Assembly: GCF_023100725.1 (NCBI RefSeq)
Contig: NZ_CP095501.1
Location: forward strand, 682,001-746,000
Source: Arthrobacter antioxidans
GTDB taxonomy: Bacteria; Actinomycetota; Actinomycetes; Actinomycetales; Micrococcaceae
DNA: 64,000 bases
Direction of reading: 5' to 3'
The translations under genes and the position numbers were made by a program. Below, piece by piece: positions 44,204-53,721 of this stretch. The notes beneath the pieces are model-generated. The model was given only the letters and a program-made list of their open reading frames with translations. It did not search any database and was not told the origin of the DNA. Position 1 is the first letter of the stretch, and the number at the start of each line of letters is the position of its first letter.

Positions 44204-45295
44204 TCACCCCTTCGACGCCGTGAAGTAGGCGTTGAACGGGTCGGAGTCGATCGCCTTCTCCTCGACGTCCGAGAACCCTGCCTCGCCGAGCATCGCCTGC
44301 GCGAGCTGCGTCCCCCACACGGTGCCGAGGCCGGCGCCGTCGAGTCCGAGCGAGACACTCATGCAGTGGACGGTCGAGAGCGCGTACAGGAACGACGCCC
44401 ACGGCAGCTCGACGTTGTCCTCCACGTTGCTCGAGGCCTTGATATCCGCCATGAGCAGGTTGCCGCCGCTGCGCAGCGCGGTGAACATGGCGCGCAGCAC
44501 ACCCGCAGGGTCGGCCTGGTCGTGGATCGCATCGAAGACCGTGATGGCGTCGAAGGCGTCGGTCTCGTCCAGCCGGGCGACGTCCTGGAGGACGAAGCGG
44601 GCGTTGTCCAGGCCCAGCTTCGCGGCTTCCGCCCGGGCTGCGGTGATGGCCTCCTCGGAGAAGTCGTAGCCGGTGAACGTGCTCGCCGGGTACGCCTTCG
44701 CCATCAGGTTGACGGCGTGGCCGCTGCCGCAGCCGATGTCCGCCACCCGGATGCCCGCCTGCAGTCGCGCAGGAAGATCGGGGATCAGCGGGAGGATCGT
44801 GTCGATGAGCGCGGCGTCGTTCACCCCGGCGCTCTCCTCGGCCATGATCGCGTGGAAGCTCGGGTAGTCGGTGTAGGAGAGGCCGCCGCCGTTCCGGAAG
44901 CAGTCCACGATCCGCTGCTCCATCTCGCCCATCATGCTGACGTACTGCATGATGCGGGCCAGGTTGTCAGGCCCTGCGGCTGTGGTGAGCAGGGCGGAGT
45001 GCGTCGCGGGCAGGGCGAAGGTCCTGTCGGCCGGCTCGTAGGCGAGGACTCCGGCCGACGCCATGCCGCCGAGCCACTCCCGCACATACCGCTCATTGAG
45101 GCCGGCGGTCCGGGCGATCTCCGCGCTCGTGGCGGCGGGTAGCGTGGCGAGGGTGTCGAACAGGCCCGTCTGGTGTCCGATGCTCATGAGGACGGCGATG
45201 CTGCCGCCATTGAGCAGGCCGATGCACCGCTCACCGAACGCCTCGACGGCCGCGAGGTCGGCGTCGGCCGTTCCGAGTTCCGTACTGACTGTCAT
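44204..45295 (-). CDS. winged-helix SAM-dependent methyltransferase
   Basis: A 363-aa protein with an N-terminal winged-helix dimerisation region (T-S-A-E-I-A-R-T-A-G-L-N-E-R-Y-V-R-E-W-L) and a methyltransferase domain with V-A-D-I-G-C-G-S-G-H-A near residue 188 and F-T-G-Y-D-F-S-E-E-A. The layout is that of O-methyltransferase-like enzymes that replace the DNA-binding role of the winged helix by substrate binding. It lies 37 bp upstream of the split methyltransferase on the same strand, so the two were probably an operon. The substrate is unknown. Confidence 0.86.
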   Translation of the reverse strand: MTVSTELGTADADLAAVEAFGERCIGLLNGGSIAVLMSIGHQTGLFDTLATLPAATSAEIARTAGLNERYVREWLGGMASAGVLAYEPADRTFALPATHSALLTTAAGPDNLARIMQYVSMMGEMEQRIVDCFRNGGGLSYTDYPSFHAIMAEESAGVNDAALIDTILPLIPDLPARLQAGIRVADIGCGSGHAVNLMAKAYPASTFTGYDFSEEAITAARAEAAKLGLDNARFVLQDVARLDETDAFDAITVFDAIHDQADPAGVLRAMFTALRSGGNLLMADIKASSNVEDNVELPWASFLYALSTVHCMSVSLGLDGAGLGTVWGTQLAQAMLGEAGFSDVEEKAIDSDPFNAYFTASKG

Positions 45296-45446
45296 GGTGT
45301 ACTCCCTGGGTTCGTGCGGGCTTGTCCCGCTGCATCGAGCCTAGGAATCAGGGCCCCGGCGCTGCTTCGGGGAAACACTGCATTTCGGCGAGCCGGACTG
45401 GTGCGAATCATGCACGACGGCGCCGCGGGAGTCGGGAGGAGAGCGA

Positions 45447-47075
45447 TCAGCCGCTAGGAGCGACGCCGTTCTCCCGCGCCCAGGCCGCCGCGGCGGTGCG
45501 GGAGGAGACGTCGATCTTCCCGAAGATGTTCGCGAGGTGCCGTCCCACGGTCTTCTCGCTGATGAACAGCTGCCGTGCCGCCTCCCGGTTCGACGCGCCG
45601 GAGGTGATCGCGGCGAGCACCTCGAGTTCCCGCGCGGTCAGTCCGCCCGGTGCGCTGCGCGCCACCATGGGCCGCAGCTCGGTGACGGCGCCGAGCTCCT
45701 CGAAGATGGTCCGCGCGGCCGCGGTGTTCCAGGCCGCGGCCTGCGGCTGGCCCAGCGCCTCGTACGCCAGGGCCTCCCAGCGGTGGATGACGGCGCTCGG
45801 GTAGCGGGCCCGGGCGTCCTCGAAGAACCGCCGGGCACCCTGCAGGGACGCGAGGGCGTCGGCCGGGTGGGAGTCGGCGAGCAGCAGGATGCCCCGCGCC
45901 TTCTGCGCCCACGCGCGGAACCCGGCGCTCCCGTAATGTTCGGCCGTGTGCTCGAGCTCGCTGCACAGCTCCTCGGCTTCCTGTCCCAGCCCGAGCCGTA
46001 GCGCCGCCTCGACGGCCGTGCCGAGCAGCCGCGCCCGCGCGAGCCGGTCCCGCCCCTGCAGTGCGGCGAGGAGCCCGGCGTAGGCGGCTTCGTCGTCGCC
46101 GTCCGCCGCCTCCAGCAGCGCGAGCCCCGGCTGCGGCTCGATGCCGCAGCTCTTGGCCAGCGCGTAGGCGGCCCGCGCGCCCTCCGGATCCCCGCGCATC
46201 CGCCGGATCTCCCCGAGCTGGTAGTAGCCTTCGCCGGCGGCCCAGATGTTCTTGTCCACGAGGTCGGCGCTGGCGCGCTCGATCTGCGGTTCGACGTCGT
46301 GCCAGGCGCCCTCGATGCTCAGCAGTTCCAGGCGGTGCACCCGGCAGACCCCGGTGTACATGACCTCGCTGCCGAAGCGGGCGCACCACCGCTCGGTGGC
46401 CGCGGTCCAGGACCGCATGCGCCGGTAGTCGGCGAGCTCGTGGCACATGTGGATCACCGTGCAGTAGATGTCGCCCACCCACTCCAGGGCTATCCGGTTG
46501 GCGAGCACCGGCAGCATCGCCTCGTCCAGCTCGGCGAAACCCCGCGCCGTCTCGCCGCTGCGCACATCCGCGAGTCCGGACAGGACGAGCCCGAAGGACA
46601 TCAGGGCGGGGTCGGCGAAGTGCTCGCTCATCTTGCGGAGCCGCGAGGCGTACGACGACGGCGGGGCGGTGCCCGAGAAGTCCAGCTCCAGGACGGCCTC
46701 CAGATAGAGGAGATACCCGTGGGCGGGGCTTTCGGGCAGGTCCCCGAGGATGCGCCGGGCGCGGCTGATCCACCCGGAGCCGACGGCGAGGTCTCCCCGG
46801 TTCACCCAGAGGAGTCCGAGCTCGAGCGCCTTCATCGCGGCTCGCGGCAGGGCCTGATTCTCGCAGTGGTGCTGGAAGACCCGCTCCGAGACCTCGCAGT
46901 TCTCCTTCACGTTGCCGCTCCACCACGCGGCGCTGCCGAGCAGTTCGAGGTCGTCGACGTCCAGGGGAGTGGTGGCATCGGCTGCGCTCAGGGCGTCGAA
47001 TGCGGCACGCCAGTCGCCCCGGGCGTGGGCCGCCCGCCCGGTGCTCAGGAGTTCGGTCAGCTCCTCGGTGTCCAT
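45447..47075 (-). CDS. LuxR-family regulator with TPR-like sensor
   Basis: A 542-aa protein: helical TPR-like repeats through most of its length and a C-terminal LuxR/NarL helix-turn-helix ([26 protein letters not shown] and [11 protein letters not shown], about residues 475-530). No ATP-binding module precedes the repeats, so it is a shortened relative of the LAL regulators. The frame is open to 47396 but that part is Pro/Arg-rich; ATG 47075 begins a sensible helix. It lies upstream of the two methyltransferase genes and may control them. Confidence 0.82.
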   Translation of the reverse strand: MDTEELTELLSTGRAAHARGDWRAAFDALSAADATTPLDVDDLELLGSAAWWSGNVKENCEVSERVFQHHCENQALPRAAMKALELGLLWVNRGDLAVGSGWISRARRILGDLPESPAHGYLLYLEAVLELDFSGTAPPSSYASRLRKMSEHFADPALMSFGLVLSGLADVRSGETARGFAELDEAMLPVLANRIALEWVGDIYCTVIHMCHELADYRRMRSWTAATERWCARFGSEVMYTGVCRVHRLELLSIEGAWHDVEPQIERASADLVDKNIWAAGEGYYQLGEIRRMRGDPEGARAAYALAKSCGIEPQPGLALLEAADGDDEAAYAGLLAALQGRDRLARARLLGTAVEAALRLGLGQEAEELCSELEHTAEHYGSAGFRAWAQKARGILLLADSHPADALASLQGARRFFEDARARYPSAVIHRWEALAYEALGQPQAAAWNTAAARTIFEELGAVTELRPMVARSAPGGLTARELEVLAAITSGASNREAARQLFISEKTVGRHLANIFGKIDVSSRTAAAAWARENGVAPSG

Positions 47076-47169
47076 CAGGACATTAAGGGTAGTCCCGCCG
47101 GCACCGCCGCACCACGGCCGGAGGGCCGGGGTTCTCGCCCGGCCGCCCGGCCGCCCGCGCGTCCGCGCG

Positions 47170-47526
47170 TCAGGTGGCGCGTCGACCGGCGGCCGTCGCG
47201 GCGTCGGCGCCGGTGGGGGTTCCGGGTGCGCTTGCGACGTCGACGCCGGTGCCGCCGGCCTCCTGCGGTGCCTTCGAGAAGCGCAGGTACCAGACGAGCA
47301 TGAGCGCCGACGCCACACCGTAGAACGCGTGGAGCATCCAGATGGGCCCCGGCGGCAGGCTGAACACGTACACCGAGTGGACGATGTTGGCGACATTGCT
47401 GAGCGCCATGTGCCCCAGGCTGTAGGACTCCATGTTGCGGGTCCGCACGGCCTTGAGGAGCATCGGCAGCGTCGACAGGGCGAACAGCACGGTCGAGATG
47501 GTTCCGGCGATCACGGGAAGGTTCAT
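47170..47526 (-). CDS. PQ-loop (SemiSWEET-like) membrane protein
   Basis: A 118-aa protein with three hydrophobic segments in its first 85 residues. The loop [24 protein letters not shown] matches the PQ-loop pattern of SemiSWEET-type small transporters (the PQ itself reads P-M). A disordered Ala/Gly tail follows. Possible small-sugar facilitator. ATG 47526 is chosen because the first helix starts there. Confidence 0.68.
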   Translation of the reverse strand: MNLPVIAGTISTVLFALSTLPMLLKAVRTRNMESYSLGHMALSNVANIVHSVYVFSLPPGPIWMLHAFYGVASALMLVWYLRFSKAPQEAGGTGVDVASAPGTPTGADAATAAGRRAT

Positions 47527-47652
47527 GCGGACGAGGCTATGGAGCCGTATGCCCTCCCCGCGTCGGGTGAATCGTGTATTTGTGGCGGGGCCCGTCCTGC
47601 ACACTGCTGCAGCATCCTCCGCTGATCCGAGGACTTCCGGCCGCGGGTCCGG

Positions 47653-49203
47653 TCAGGACGGCGGCGTCCGGACGAGCACCGTGTCGCGCAGATAGGCCAC
47701 GAACTCGTCGGGCTGCTCGAACAGCGGACGGTGGCCGGACGTCGCGAGCTCGGTGGTCTCCTTGACCGGGGCCTCGAGGAGCTCGAACCATTCGGCGAAC
47801 GGCTCGGCGCGGCCGCGGGCTTCGTGGGCTCCCTGCACGAAGTAGACGGGGACGTCGAGGCTGGTGACGTCGGTGCGGAAGTCGGTGTCCTGGAGCTGGG
47901 GGTAGATGACCGAGAAGGTATCCATGAACGCGCCGAGCAGGTGGATCTGGTCGGTGAGCGTGTACTCGGGGACGATGAAATTCTCCGAGAACCCACCCTC
48001 GCCCTCCGCATTGCCGGTGTGGTCGTAGGGGTACACCTGGTGTTCGTAGGACAGCGCGGTCTCGTAGTCCAGCATGTCCGCATAGGGTGGCGGGCCGATC
48101 CGTTCCAGCTCCTCCACCAGCTCGGTATCGCCGTTCTGCTCCGCCCAGTCGAGGGTGTCCTCGTAGAAGATGGTGTCCGTCTCGAGCGGGCTCACCATCT
48201 GCCCGGTGCCGATGAACGCGTGGTAGAGCTCCGGCTCCTGCGCGACGGCGAGGATGCCGTAGATCGTTCCGCCGGACTGGCCCATCAGGTAGATCCGGTC
48301 CTCGCCGAAGCGCTCCCGCAGGACGTTCGTCACGGTGATCGCGTCGTCGACAGAGCTCTCGAGGGTGAGGGTGGACGCCGGATCCAGCTCCGGGTACGAC
48401 GTGCCGGTGCCCCGCTGGTCCAGAGTGGCGACGACGAAGTGGTCCTCCAGTTCCTGCAGGTGGTTGCGCATGGCGCCCAGCTCGGATCCGCCCGGGCCGC
48501 CCGCGAGGAACAGCAGGACGGGCTTCTCGACGTCGACACCGCGCAGCATAATGCCGAGGTCCTTGCCTCCGGTCTCCACCGTCGTGAGTTCGGCGATGCT
48601 GCCGGCTACGGGTTCTCCGTCCGCGGCCTGGATCGGATCGGTGCCGGCCGGTCGGGCGATGACCACTGCAAGCGCGATGAGCGCCACTGCCGTGAGGGCC
48701 GCAACAGCACGGCGGACGACGACGCCGGCACCCGCCCGGCGGGTCTGGTCGGGGGAGCGCGTGAGTCGTCGCGCCGCTCCGGCGCCGATCGCTGCGCCCA
48801 GGATCATCGGGGGCAGGGCGAGGAGGGCGTGGAAGCCGCGCCCGACGACGAACGCGAGGATGCCGTAGGGGCTGGTGGAGATCTCGTCCACGGTGGGCCC
48901 GTCCGTGCCGATGCGCGTGAGTTCGAAGACGACGACGACCACCACGGGGGCGGCCAGCATCGTCCACCGCGACCGGAGGATGAAGCCGGCGGCGGCGCCG
49001 ACCATCAGGCAGAGGAGCATCGTGCCGAGCGCCTCCGCGGTGGTGAGGGGACCGCGGGGAGTCCACCAGCCCAGCAGGAGTCCGCAGCCGGCGGTGACCG
49101 CCAAGGCGACCGCAGCGCCGATCCGCCGGTCGGCCCAGACGGGTTCCATCATCGTCAGCACGCGCGTTGAGGGAGTGGGGTCCGTGTCGAGGTCGGTGGC
49201 CAT
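47653..49203 (-). CDS. membrane-anchored alpha/beta hydrolase (proline-iminopeptidase-like)
   Basis: A 516-aa protein. Residues about 28-182 contain five hydrophobic segments; the rest is an alpha/beta hydrolase with the oxyanion loop G-G-P-G-G-S (235-240), D-Q-R-G-T-G-T-S (262-269) as in prolyl aminopeptidases, nucleophile Ser310 in G-Q-S-G-G and His491 in S-G-H-R-P. The expected acid in V-Q-G-A-H-E-A-R reads Glu, not Asp. The hydrolase domain probably faces outside. Substrate unknown; a surface peptidase or esterase is likely. Confidence 0.82.
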   Translation of the reverse strand: MATDLDTDPTPSTRVLTMMEPVWADRRIGAAVALAVTAGCGLLLGWWTPRGPLTTAEALGTMLLCLMVGAAAGFILRSRWTMLAAPVVVVVVFELTRIGTDGPTVDEISTSPYGILAFVVGRGFHALLALPPMILGAAIGAGAARRLTRSPDQTRRAGAGVVVRRAVAALTAVALIALAVVIARPAGTDPIQAADGEPVAGSIAELTTVETGGKDLGIMLRGVDVEKPVLLFLAGGPGGSELGAMRNHLQELEDHFVVATLDQRGTGTSYPELDPASTLTLESSVDDAITVTNVLRERFGEDRIYLMGQSGGTIYGILAVAQEPELYHAFIGTGQMVSPLETDTIFYEDTLDWAEQNGDTELVEELERIGPPPYADMLDYETALSYEHQVYPYDHTGNAEGEGGFSENFIVPEYTLTDQIHLLGAFMDTFSVIYPQLQDTDFRTDVTSLDVPVYFVQGAHEARGRAEPFAEWFELLEAPVKETTELATSGHRPLFEQPDEFVAYLRDTVLVRTPPS

Positions 49204-49379
49204 CGGGTGTCGTCTGCCTTCCGGAGGTGGCGGCCAGGGTCCTCCTTCAGCGTCCCGTGATGCTCCCGGCCCTGATAGAGCCGAAGGTCCGCGGGTCGGC
49301 TCTCCTTCAGTTCCAGCAGGGCCTCGGCCCTCATGAGGCCGTTGAGCGACCGGTCGATCCCGTCAGATGCATCGCTGTC

Positions 49380-50645
49380 CTAGGAGGCTGGATTTCCATC
49401 GTCGTCGGGGCTACTCGCGAAAGCTTCCCCCAGGGTCTCCACCGCCTTCACCATCACGCTGAGCCCATTCACCAGGTCCCTGTCCTCGGTCATTTCACGG
49501 CAGTTGTGAGTTTGTCCGCCCACGCTGGGAAGAAAGAAGAGCATGCTCGGTACTGCGGTGTTCATGACGAGGGCATCGTGTCCGGCGACGGTCTTCATGC
49601 GTCGGCTCGACAACTGACAGCCGGTCGCTGCCCGTTCCAGGATTTCGGGGCCTTCTGGCCACATGCGCGTCGTCTCGCGCAGCGACTCGGCAGAGACTTC
49701 CAGGCTCGCCCCTGTCACCCGGCCGATCTCCGCGAGGACCATGTCGAACTCGGTCCTCGAAGCGGTCAGGATCGTGGGGTCGTCGGATCGCAGCTCGACC
49801 TTGGTGCGGACTTCGGACGGGGTGCAGTTCGGGGACTCGGGAGTGATCCGGAGAGAACCGACCGTCGTGTGGAGTCGACCATCGGGCTGACCAAGGCCCA
49901 TGTCGCGCACCGCGGTGATCAGGAGTGCGGTCGCGTACAGCGCATCAACGCGCTCCGCCATAGGGGGTGGGCCAGTATGTGTCTGCAAGCCGGTGACCTG
50001 GACGTCCAGCTTCAGGGCGCCCCACGCGCCCTCCACGATGCCGATGTCCACACCTTCGCGTTCGAGTACGCCCCCTTGCTCCACATGGACCTCGAGGTAG
50101 GCCGAGGGGAGGGGGACCTCGTCGGTTCCCAGGGCGTCGATCCCGGTCAGGCTTTCTCCGAGCGTGGCCCCGCGAGAATCTGTCGCGCCAAGAGCAGCCT
50201 GGACCGGGATGCGGCCGGTGAAGACGCTGCTACCGAGCACGCTCGGCTGGAACCGGGCGCCTTCCTCGTTGGTCCAGTTCACCACGCCAAGGTTGAACGG
50301 CAGCTCACCTGACCGGATCTTCGGCTCGAGAACGCGTGCTGCCCATAGTGCAATCACCACACCGGTCTGTCCGTCGAATCGTCCGCCGTCCGGCTGCGAG
50401 TCCAGGTGCGAGCCGAGAAGGATCGTGGGCTGTTCGCCCGGTGGGAGCACGAACCCGAAAAGGTTCCCGACCGCGTCACGTGCCACCGTGTAGCCGCGTT
50501 CCTGGAAGCTGGACGTCAGAAGGCTCCGGGCTGCACCATCGGCCGGTGTGCCGGTCAGGCGATGGAGGCCACCGTTCTTCGCTCCGATCTCGGAGAATGC
50601 ACTGAAGGTACGCAGGAGCCCGTCCCGGTCGTCAGCGCTGACCAT
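49380..50645 (-). CDS. M20-family Zn amidohydrolase (hydantoinase/carbamoylase type)
   Basis: A 421-aa protein of the N-carbamoyl-amino-acid/allantoate amidohydrolase group: L-L-G-S-H-L-D-S-Q-P-D-G-G-R-F-D-G near residue 85 (metal His and Asp), N-W-T-N-E-E-G-A-R-F-Q-P (catalytic and bridging Glu) and the C-terminal S-G-H-D-A-type motif as A-G-H-D-A-L-V-M-N. ATG 50645 shares a base with the upstream stop (TGATG). It is the last gene of the GntR/kinase operon. It probably removes a carbamoyl or ureido group from an imported compound. Confidence 0.85.
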   Translation of the reverse strand: MVSADDRDGLLRTFSAFSEIGAKNGGLHRLTGTPADGAARSLLTSSFQERGYTVARDAVGNLFGFVLPPGEQPTILLGSHLDSQPDGGRFDGQTGVVIALWAARVLEPKIRSGELPFNLGVVNWTNEEGARFQPSVLGSSVFTGRIPVQAALGATDSRGATLGESLTGIDALGTDEVPLPSAYLEVHVEQGGVLEREGVDIGIVEGAWGALKLDVQVTGLQTHTGPPPMAERVDALYATALLITAVRDMGLGQPDGRLHTTVGSLRITPESPNCTPSEVRTKVELRSDDPTILTASRTEFDMVLAEIGRVTGASLEVSAESLRETTRMWPEGPEILERAATGCQLSSRRMKTVAGHDALVMNTAVPSMLFFLPSVGGQTHNCREMTEDRDLVNGLSVMVKAVETLGEAFASSPDDDGNPAS

Positions 50646-51568
50646 CAGATCAGATCCAGCCACTCTTCGAACTGTGGGTGCTTCGAGACGAGGAAGCTGC
50701 GGTAGAGCTTCCAGGTGCCGTATTTGTAGTAGTCGAATTCCTCATCCCGGACCGCATTGTTGATCAGGCCCCACAGCCCCCACTTGGTATCACAGATCAT
50801 GCGGCACACCATGACACGAGCGAAGAACGGCTCGTCGTCCTTGCCCCGGTAGCGACGGACGAGTACCCGGGTATCGTCCACGCTGGTGAACATCTCGGTG
50901 AAGAGAAGAGCAAGCTCGTAGGTCACTTCGTTGTTGGCTGCGTAGTCGAAATCAACCAGCTTCACCGATCCGTCGTCTCCCAGCAGGAAGTTGCCCGGCA
51001 TCGGATCGTTGTGCGCGGGGACAAGGGTCAGCCCGGAGGCGCGAAAGCGCTCGGCCGCGCGACCATACGCCTCGACGACGTCGTCAGCCCAGGAGGGCAG
51101 GGCGATCGCAGAACCGCGGACCTGATCCAGGTGCTCGTCCACCATGTCCAGCATCGTCTTGGTCTGGGGTAGTGGCGGCGTCTTGTGCCACGCCTGGTAG
51201 ATGTCGATGATCTTCTCCAGAAGTTCCATGCTCTGGAAGTCGAGAGTCGTCGCGGTCCGGTAACCCTCCCCGAGGAACTCGGAATACTCGATCCCGGTCT
51301 CGGCGTCGAAGAACAGGACGCGCGGGCTGATGCCGACCTCTGCTGCCTGACGGGCGGCTGCGTTGGCCACCGAGCGGTCGATGAACGCCTCCGTGCCCGG
51401 GCCGGGGATCTTGGCGAAGATCTCGTGCTCGATCCCGGTCATGGAGAGCCGGAAGTTGTGGTTCGTCAGGCCCCCGGGGACCGGATTGACGACCGGTGTG
51501 GACCCTGCCCATTCCGGGTTGCGGCCGGAGCTGTCCGAGAGTGTGTCGATGTCGGTCTGGGTAGTCAT
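50645..51568 (-). CDS. choline/ethanolamine kinase-like phosphotransferase
   Basis: A 307-aa kinase of the APH/choline kinase fold: G-G-L-T-N-H-N-F glycine loop near residue 33, catalytic L-V-P-A-H-N-D-P-M-P-G-N-F-L near 195 (Asp and Asn present) and metal-binding L-V-D-F-D-Y-A. Active residues are intact. Start and stop each overlap neighbours by one base, so it is stoichiometrically linked to the pseudokinase upstream and the amidohydrolase downstream. The acceptor is probably a small amino alcohol or similar. Confidence 0.86.
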   Translation of the reverse strand: MTTQTDIDTLSDSSGRNPEWAGSTPVVNPVPGGLTNHNFRLSMTGIEHEIFAKIPGPGTEAFIDRSVANAAARQAAEVGISPRVLFFDAETGIEYSEFLGEGYRTATTLDFQSMELLEKIIDIYQAWHKTPPLPQTKTMLDMVDEHLDQVRGSAIALPSWADDVVEAYGRAAERFRASGLTLVPAHNDPMPGNFLLGDDGSVKLVDFDYAANNEVTYELALLFTEMFTSVDDTRVLVRRYRGKDDEPFFARVMVCRMICDTKWGLWGLINNAVRDEEFDYYKYGTWKLYRSFLVSKHPQFEEWLDLI

Positions 51569-52509
51569 CAGGACAGTTCCTTCTCTAGTTCGGTCATGAA
51601 GTGACGGTCGGCAAGGGCGATTTCGGCGAGGGTCATGTGCCAGAGTCCGTACTTGATGGAGTCGAGGTCCTCGTCCGGGTCGGTGGCCGCGCGCAGGGAG
51701 GTGAGCAGGGACCAGCGCAGGTGCTCGATGAGCGAGATGACCTGCACCACGGCGATGTCCTTGGACGTGGCCTCCGGCATCACCTCCCGGATCAGTGCCT
51801 CCGCGCTGAGCACCGTGGGGCATGCCTCGGAGACCAGGAGGGCCGTGTCATGGACCTGGGACAGCTGTGCGGCTGAGCCCCAGCCGACGATCCTCACCTG
51901 GCCGTCCCGATGGACCATCAGATTGGACGAGGTCGCTTCGCCCTGCGAGGGTCGGAGCTCGACGCCTCTGCGGTACTCGAGCAGTACCTCCCTGAAGCGC
52001 AGCAGGTGCTCGACGCCGGTGGTGACCCGTGGATCGAGGGTTACTCCTCGATCGCGGCACTCCTCTTCGAGCTGGATGAGGTCGGCGATGGGACTGCGTG
52101 GGGCCAGGTTCAGATCGAGTGCAGCGAAGGCTCTACGCGTGCTGAGAAGGTTCGAGCGGAACTGAGGGTCCGCGTAGTAGTCCAGGCGCACCACGCGCCA
52201 GTCGTCCGCCAATTCCTCCACGAGGAGGATGCCGATTTCCTGGTCGTAGGCGTGGACCCTCGGGCCGATTCCGTTCTCGCCGGCCGCCACCGCTGCCTGG
52301 ATCATGCTGTGGCGGTTGCGCCAGGACCACGCATGGCGACTCATCACCTTGGCGATGACCCGGCCGTGTTCCTCGCTCCGGCCACGGATAAGCGTGTTGT
52401 CGGAGGCCCACCAGCTGGGGGAGGGCAGCTGGGGAATGGGGCCGGACCATTGGATCTCCTTGAGATCGCGCATCCGTGTGAACTCCGAAAGCCGTTCCTG
52501 AACAGGCAT
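51568..52509 (-). CDS. degenerate APH-fold protein (probable pseudokinase)
   Basis: A 313-aa relative of the neighbouring kinase. The catalytic loop that reads A-H-N-D-P-M-P-G-N in the neighbour reads S-Q-G-E-A-T-S-S-N here, and the metal-binding V-D-F-D-Y-A reads V-G-W-G-S-A. The catalytic His/Asp and both metal Asp positions are therefore replaced, while N-L, flanking strands and C-terminal helices are kept. It probably does not phosphorylate; a regulatory or scaffold partner of the active kinase encoded next to it (TGATG coupling) is likely. Confidence 0.75.
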   Translation of the reverse strand: MPVQERLSEFTRMRDLKEIQWSGPIPQLPSPSWWASDNTLIRGRSEEHGRVIAKVMSRHAWSWRNRHSMIQAAVAAGENGIGPRVHAYDQEIGILLVEELADDWRVVRLDYYADPQFRSNLLSTRRAFAALDLNLAPRSPIADLIQLEEECRDRGVTLDPRVTTGVEHLLRFREVLLEYRRGVELRPSQGEATSSNLMVHRDGQVRIVGWGSAAQLSQVHDTALLVSEACPTVLSAEALIREVMPEATSKDIAVVQVISLIEHLRWSLLTSLRAATDPDEDLDSIKYGLWHMTLAEIALADRHFMTELEKELS

Positions 52510-52528
52510 GAAACTTCTCCTTCGATGG

Positions 52529-53383
52529 TTAGGCGTGGCTCCGCAGCCGTCGTTCCCCGGTGGAATCTGGCTCCATCACGAGGGGACGCTGGTGGTCCAG
52601 GCCGACGTCATCCGCGCAATTGTTCGCGGTGTGGGTAAGGGTGGTGAGGGTGGCGTTGAAGAGGTCGTGCGACAGCTCGACGGGTACACCTGCCTCGTCC
52701 CGCGAGATCCGGTCGATGTCGAACAGTGGCGTCCCGATGGTGACCTTCAGCAGCTGGGCGACGCTCGCGCTGGCCAGGGAGATGTTGATGGTTTCGTCCA
52801 CGGACGCCAGGGTGACGCCGTAGTCCCGCTCGAACATCTCGTACAACGAGTTCAACGAGCGATCAAGCAGGTCTGGGAAACGCGCGGCCGGCAACGTCAT
52901 CTGCTCCAACGAGAGCGGCTCGGAATTCGCCAGGCGAAGGCGCAGGATGACCAGGACCCGCGCTCCACGATCAAGGCCAAGGGCGGCGGTCTCCGTGGTG
53001 TTCGCGCCGCGTTCCTCGGTCCTGAGTACGCGAGTGGTCGACAGGATCCCCTGCTCGCTCAGTAGCGCCGGGATGCCTTGAATCCGGTGCAGCTGGCGGT
53101 CCACCTTGAGTGAACCATGCGGGTCCAGTCCTCCCAACTGCAGTGCGGGATGCTCCTGCCGGACGAGAGTTCCGCCGTTGCGGCCCACCCGACGTTCCAC
53201 GATTCCCTCGCTCTGCAGCCACTCCAGGGCCTTGCGCAGGGTTCCGCGGGCCACGCCGAGTTGCGACGCCAGGATTCGCTCGGCGGGGAGCCTTGATTCC
53301 CCGCGGTCATTCAGCTCAGCCATCAGCATCAAGAGGCGATCGACGATGGCGTCAATGCTAATTGGTGCATCTGAATGGACCAT
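52529..53383 (-). CDS. GntR/HutC-family transcriptional regulator
   Basis: A 284-aa regulator: N-terminal GntR winged helix (R-L-P-A-E-R-I-L-A-S-Q-L-G-V-A-R-G-T-L-R-K-A-L, residues about 32-55) and a C-terminal UTRA ligand domain (R-L-R-L-A-N-S-E-P-L-S-L-E-Q-M, L-F-D-I-D-R-I-S-R-D). First gene of the leftward operon with the pseudokinase, kinase and amidohydrolase (19-bp gap), and divergent from the inositol-monophosphatase-like gene. It probably controls both. Confidence 0.9.
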   Translation of the reverse strand: MVHSDAPISIDAIVDRLLMLMAELNDRGESRLPAERILASQLGVARGTLRKALEWLQSEGIVERRVGRNGGTLVRQEHPALQLGGLDPHGSLKVDRQLHRIQGIPALLSEQGILSTTRVLRTEERGANTTETAALGLDRGARVLVILRLRLANSEPLSLEQMTLPAARFPDLLDRSLNSLYEMFERDYGVTLASVDETINISLASASVAQLLKVTIGTPLFDIDRISRDEAGVPVELSHDLFNATLTTLTHTANNCADDVGLDHQRPLVMEPDSTGERRLRSHA

Positions 53384-53721
53384 TGAATTCTCTTGCCGGT
53401 AGGCTTCGCGGAATTAGCGCCCAGTATATGATCTGGAACACACCCGCTGTCCAGACGCTCTTCTTCCCGACCCGCAGCACGAGGAGCCACAATGGCCGTA
53501 GTGCCGCCGGGGCCTGGCCCTTTGGATCAAGCGCGTAGACCATTGCGTGGTCTTCCGACCGCTGTGCAGGACGGTACACAGGGTGAAGGTCGGCGACGTC
53601 GGCATGGCAGGACCGGTCAGTCCGGGCGGATCCGGGGCGTGGGGTTCTTGCTGAGCGGGATGCCCATCGGTGTGCAGGTGGCGCTGAGTCGCAATCAACC
53701 ATCTTCGACGAGGGACGCACC
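53384..53721. promoter_or_regulatory. 338-bp divergent control region (GntR operon / IMPase gene)
   Basis: On the minus strand a TATACT (53434-53439) with TGGACA 19 nt upstream is a possible promoter for the GntR operon, in the only A/T-rich patch of the gap (about 53395-53450). No clear GntR-family operator palindrome is visible. The rest is GC-rich with open frames on both strands but no recognisable gene. Confidence 0.4.

Noticed and set aside
47537..49066. Second 509-codon frame antiparallel-shifted within the alpha/beta hydrolase gene
   Set aside because: Arg/Pro/His-rich translation without motifs; the overlapping frame has the oxyanion, nucleophile and His motifs.
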